A DNA stretch of 6,202 nucleotides from DATFEN01 sp035691285. Lineage in GTDB: Bacteria; Acidobacteriota; Vicinamibacteria; Fen-336. Location of the stretch: the NCBI GenBank assembly GCA_035691285.1, contig DASSJI010000251.1, forward strand, positions 1 through 6,202. Direction: 5' to 3'. The notes beneath the pieces were generated by a model. The model saw nothing but the letters and a program-made list of their open reading frames with translations. It searched no databases and had not been told where the DNA came from. Positions 5,724 to 6,202 of the stretch are shown one piece after another; positions within the stretch are counted from its first letter, which is position 1; every line of letters begins with the position of its first letter. The translations under genes were made by a program, and so were the position numbers.

Positions 5724-6202
5724 CAAGTCGGTCGCCGGGCGGACCGCCACGCCTGCCAGTCGAAGAAGAGCAGGAGCAGGGGCGTGTTCTGGAAAAAGAT
5801 CCGGAACAGGATGGAGTTGCCCACGTGGAAGGCGAGCGCCGCCGGCAGCAGCACCACGCGGGCGACGCTCGAGACGAGCACCAGTGGGAACAGGAGCTCG
5901 AGAGCGATCCCGGCCCACGCGACGAGCGAGCACGCGAGCGGGTGGCGCGCCAGGGCATAGCCCCACGACGACTCCGGCGCAGGGACCAGGGCCTGATTGA
6001 GCACCAGAAGATGGCCGCGGATGTTTCCCGCCTGCGTCCAGTCGAACCCGCTCGTGAACAGCTTGGAGTAGGCGGCGAAGAGGTAGATCTGGCAGAAGAG
6101 CACCTGCACCACGCGCAGCGGCCAGCGGTACTCCCAGGAGGGCGCGGGAGCCTGACGTCCCACCTTCAGCGCCAGCGCGTCGCCGCAGCGCGAGAACGAT
6201 AG
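5723..6202 (-). CDS. HTTM-domain integral membrane protein, C-terminal part (cut by the window edge)
   Basis: 159 residues are visible; the gene enters from the right edge and ends at TGA 5725-5723. The visible part begins 'LSFSRCGDALALK', a loop typical of the middle of HTTM proteins, followed by 'WEYRWPLRVVQVLFCQIYLFAAYSKLFTSGFDW' spread over residues 23-55, with Lys47 at the family's conserved lysine, then hydrophobic helices at about 93-112 and 115-131, and a C-terminal 'PLLLLFFDW' at 141-149. A GTG at 6163-6161 is a possible start by codon alone, but it falls after the conserved loop, so the true start is beyond 6202. Order and spacing of these motifs match the complete HTTM protein at 1409-2266, which would put roughly 125 residues outside the window. 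The two proteins are paralogs. Function is unknown; a carboxylase activity should not be inferred from the family name. The stop overlaps the start of the hydroxylase gene. Confidence 0.86.
   Translation of the reverse strand, partial: LSFSRCGDALALKVGRQAPAPSWEYRWPLRVVQVLFCQIYLFAAYSKLFTSGFDWTQAGNIRGHLLVLNQALVPAPESSWGYALARHPLACSLVAWAGIALELLFPLVLVSSVARVVLLPAALAFHVGNSILFRIFFQNTPLLLLFFDWQAWRSARRPT

Noticed and set aside
4816..5958. Upstream extension of the second hydroxylase frame, giving an apparent 674-residue protein
   Set aside because: The added part overlaps the first hydroxylase gene in a different frame and is low-complexity Arg/Ser/Pro; the true start is ATG 4815 with a ribosome binding site.
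5723..6163. HTTM gene starting at GTG 6163 as a short, 146-residue protein
   Set aside because: The frame stays open to the window edge and the upstream residues 'LSFSRCGDAL' are conserved HTTM sequence, so this is a gene cut by the window and not a short one.
5070..6202. Long + strand frames (5070-5960 and 5447-6202) antisense to the hydroxylase and HTTM genes
   Set aside because: Their translations mirror the reverse complement of the histidine-box and HTTM genes and show no recognisable domain; they are shadows of GC-rich codon usage.

Overview
The window is a strongly GC-rich (roughly 70% by eye), almost gap-free piece of a bacterial chromosome. Non-ATG starts, 1-4 bp gene overlaps and long open shadow frames on both strands fit a high-GC Gram-negative lineage such as Myxococcota, Acidobacteriota or Rokubacteria-like bacteria. 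I cannot fix the phylum from this sequence. No RNA gene, CRISPR array, insertion sequence, attachment site or origin was found, and no gene-free stretch longer than about 10 bases lies between the genes.

Layout. At the left edge (2-316, + strand) is the 3' end of a signal-peptidase-like S24/S26 family gene. Everything else is one minus-strand unit running from beyond position 6202 down to 282. In transcription order it holds: the C-terminal part of an HTTM (vitamin K-dependent carboxylase-like) membrane protein (6202-5723); a fatty acid hydroxylase/sterol desaturase family protein (5723-4812); a second, paralogous one (4815-3934); a winged-helix class I SAM-dependent methyltransferase (3923-2871); a small two-helix membrane protein with a 'WPF' motif (GTG start, 2874-2263); a second, complete HTTM protein (TTG start, 2266-1409); and an N-terminally anchored SGNH/GDSL-type hydrolase (1412-282). 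Successive genes overlap by 1 or 4 bp (TGATG, ATGA, GTGA, TTGA, ATGA) except for one 10-bp gap before the methyltransferase, so this is very probably a translationally coupled operon. Its promoter and first gene or genes lie to the right of the window.

How the genes may work together. Five of the seven operon products look membrane-embedded or membrane-anchored, two carry the three-histidine-box di-iron centre of lipid hydroxylases/desaturases, one is a methyltransferase and one an esterase/acyltransferase-like SGNH enzyme. The set suggests oxidation, methylation and acyl trimming or transfer on a membrane lipid or a lipid-linked molecule. This is inference: no single gene here identifies the substrate. 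The combination of duplicated HTTM and duplicated hydroxylase genes is the part of the window most worth follow-up.
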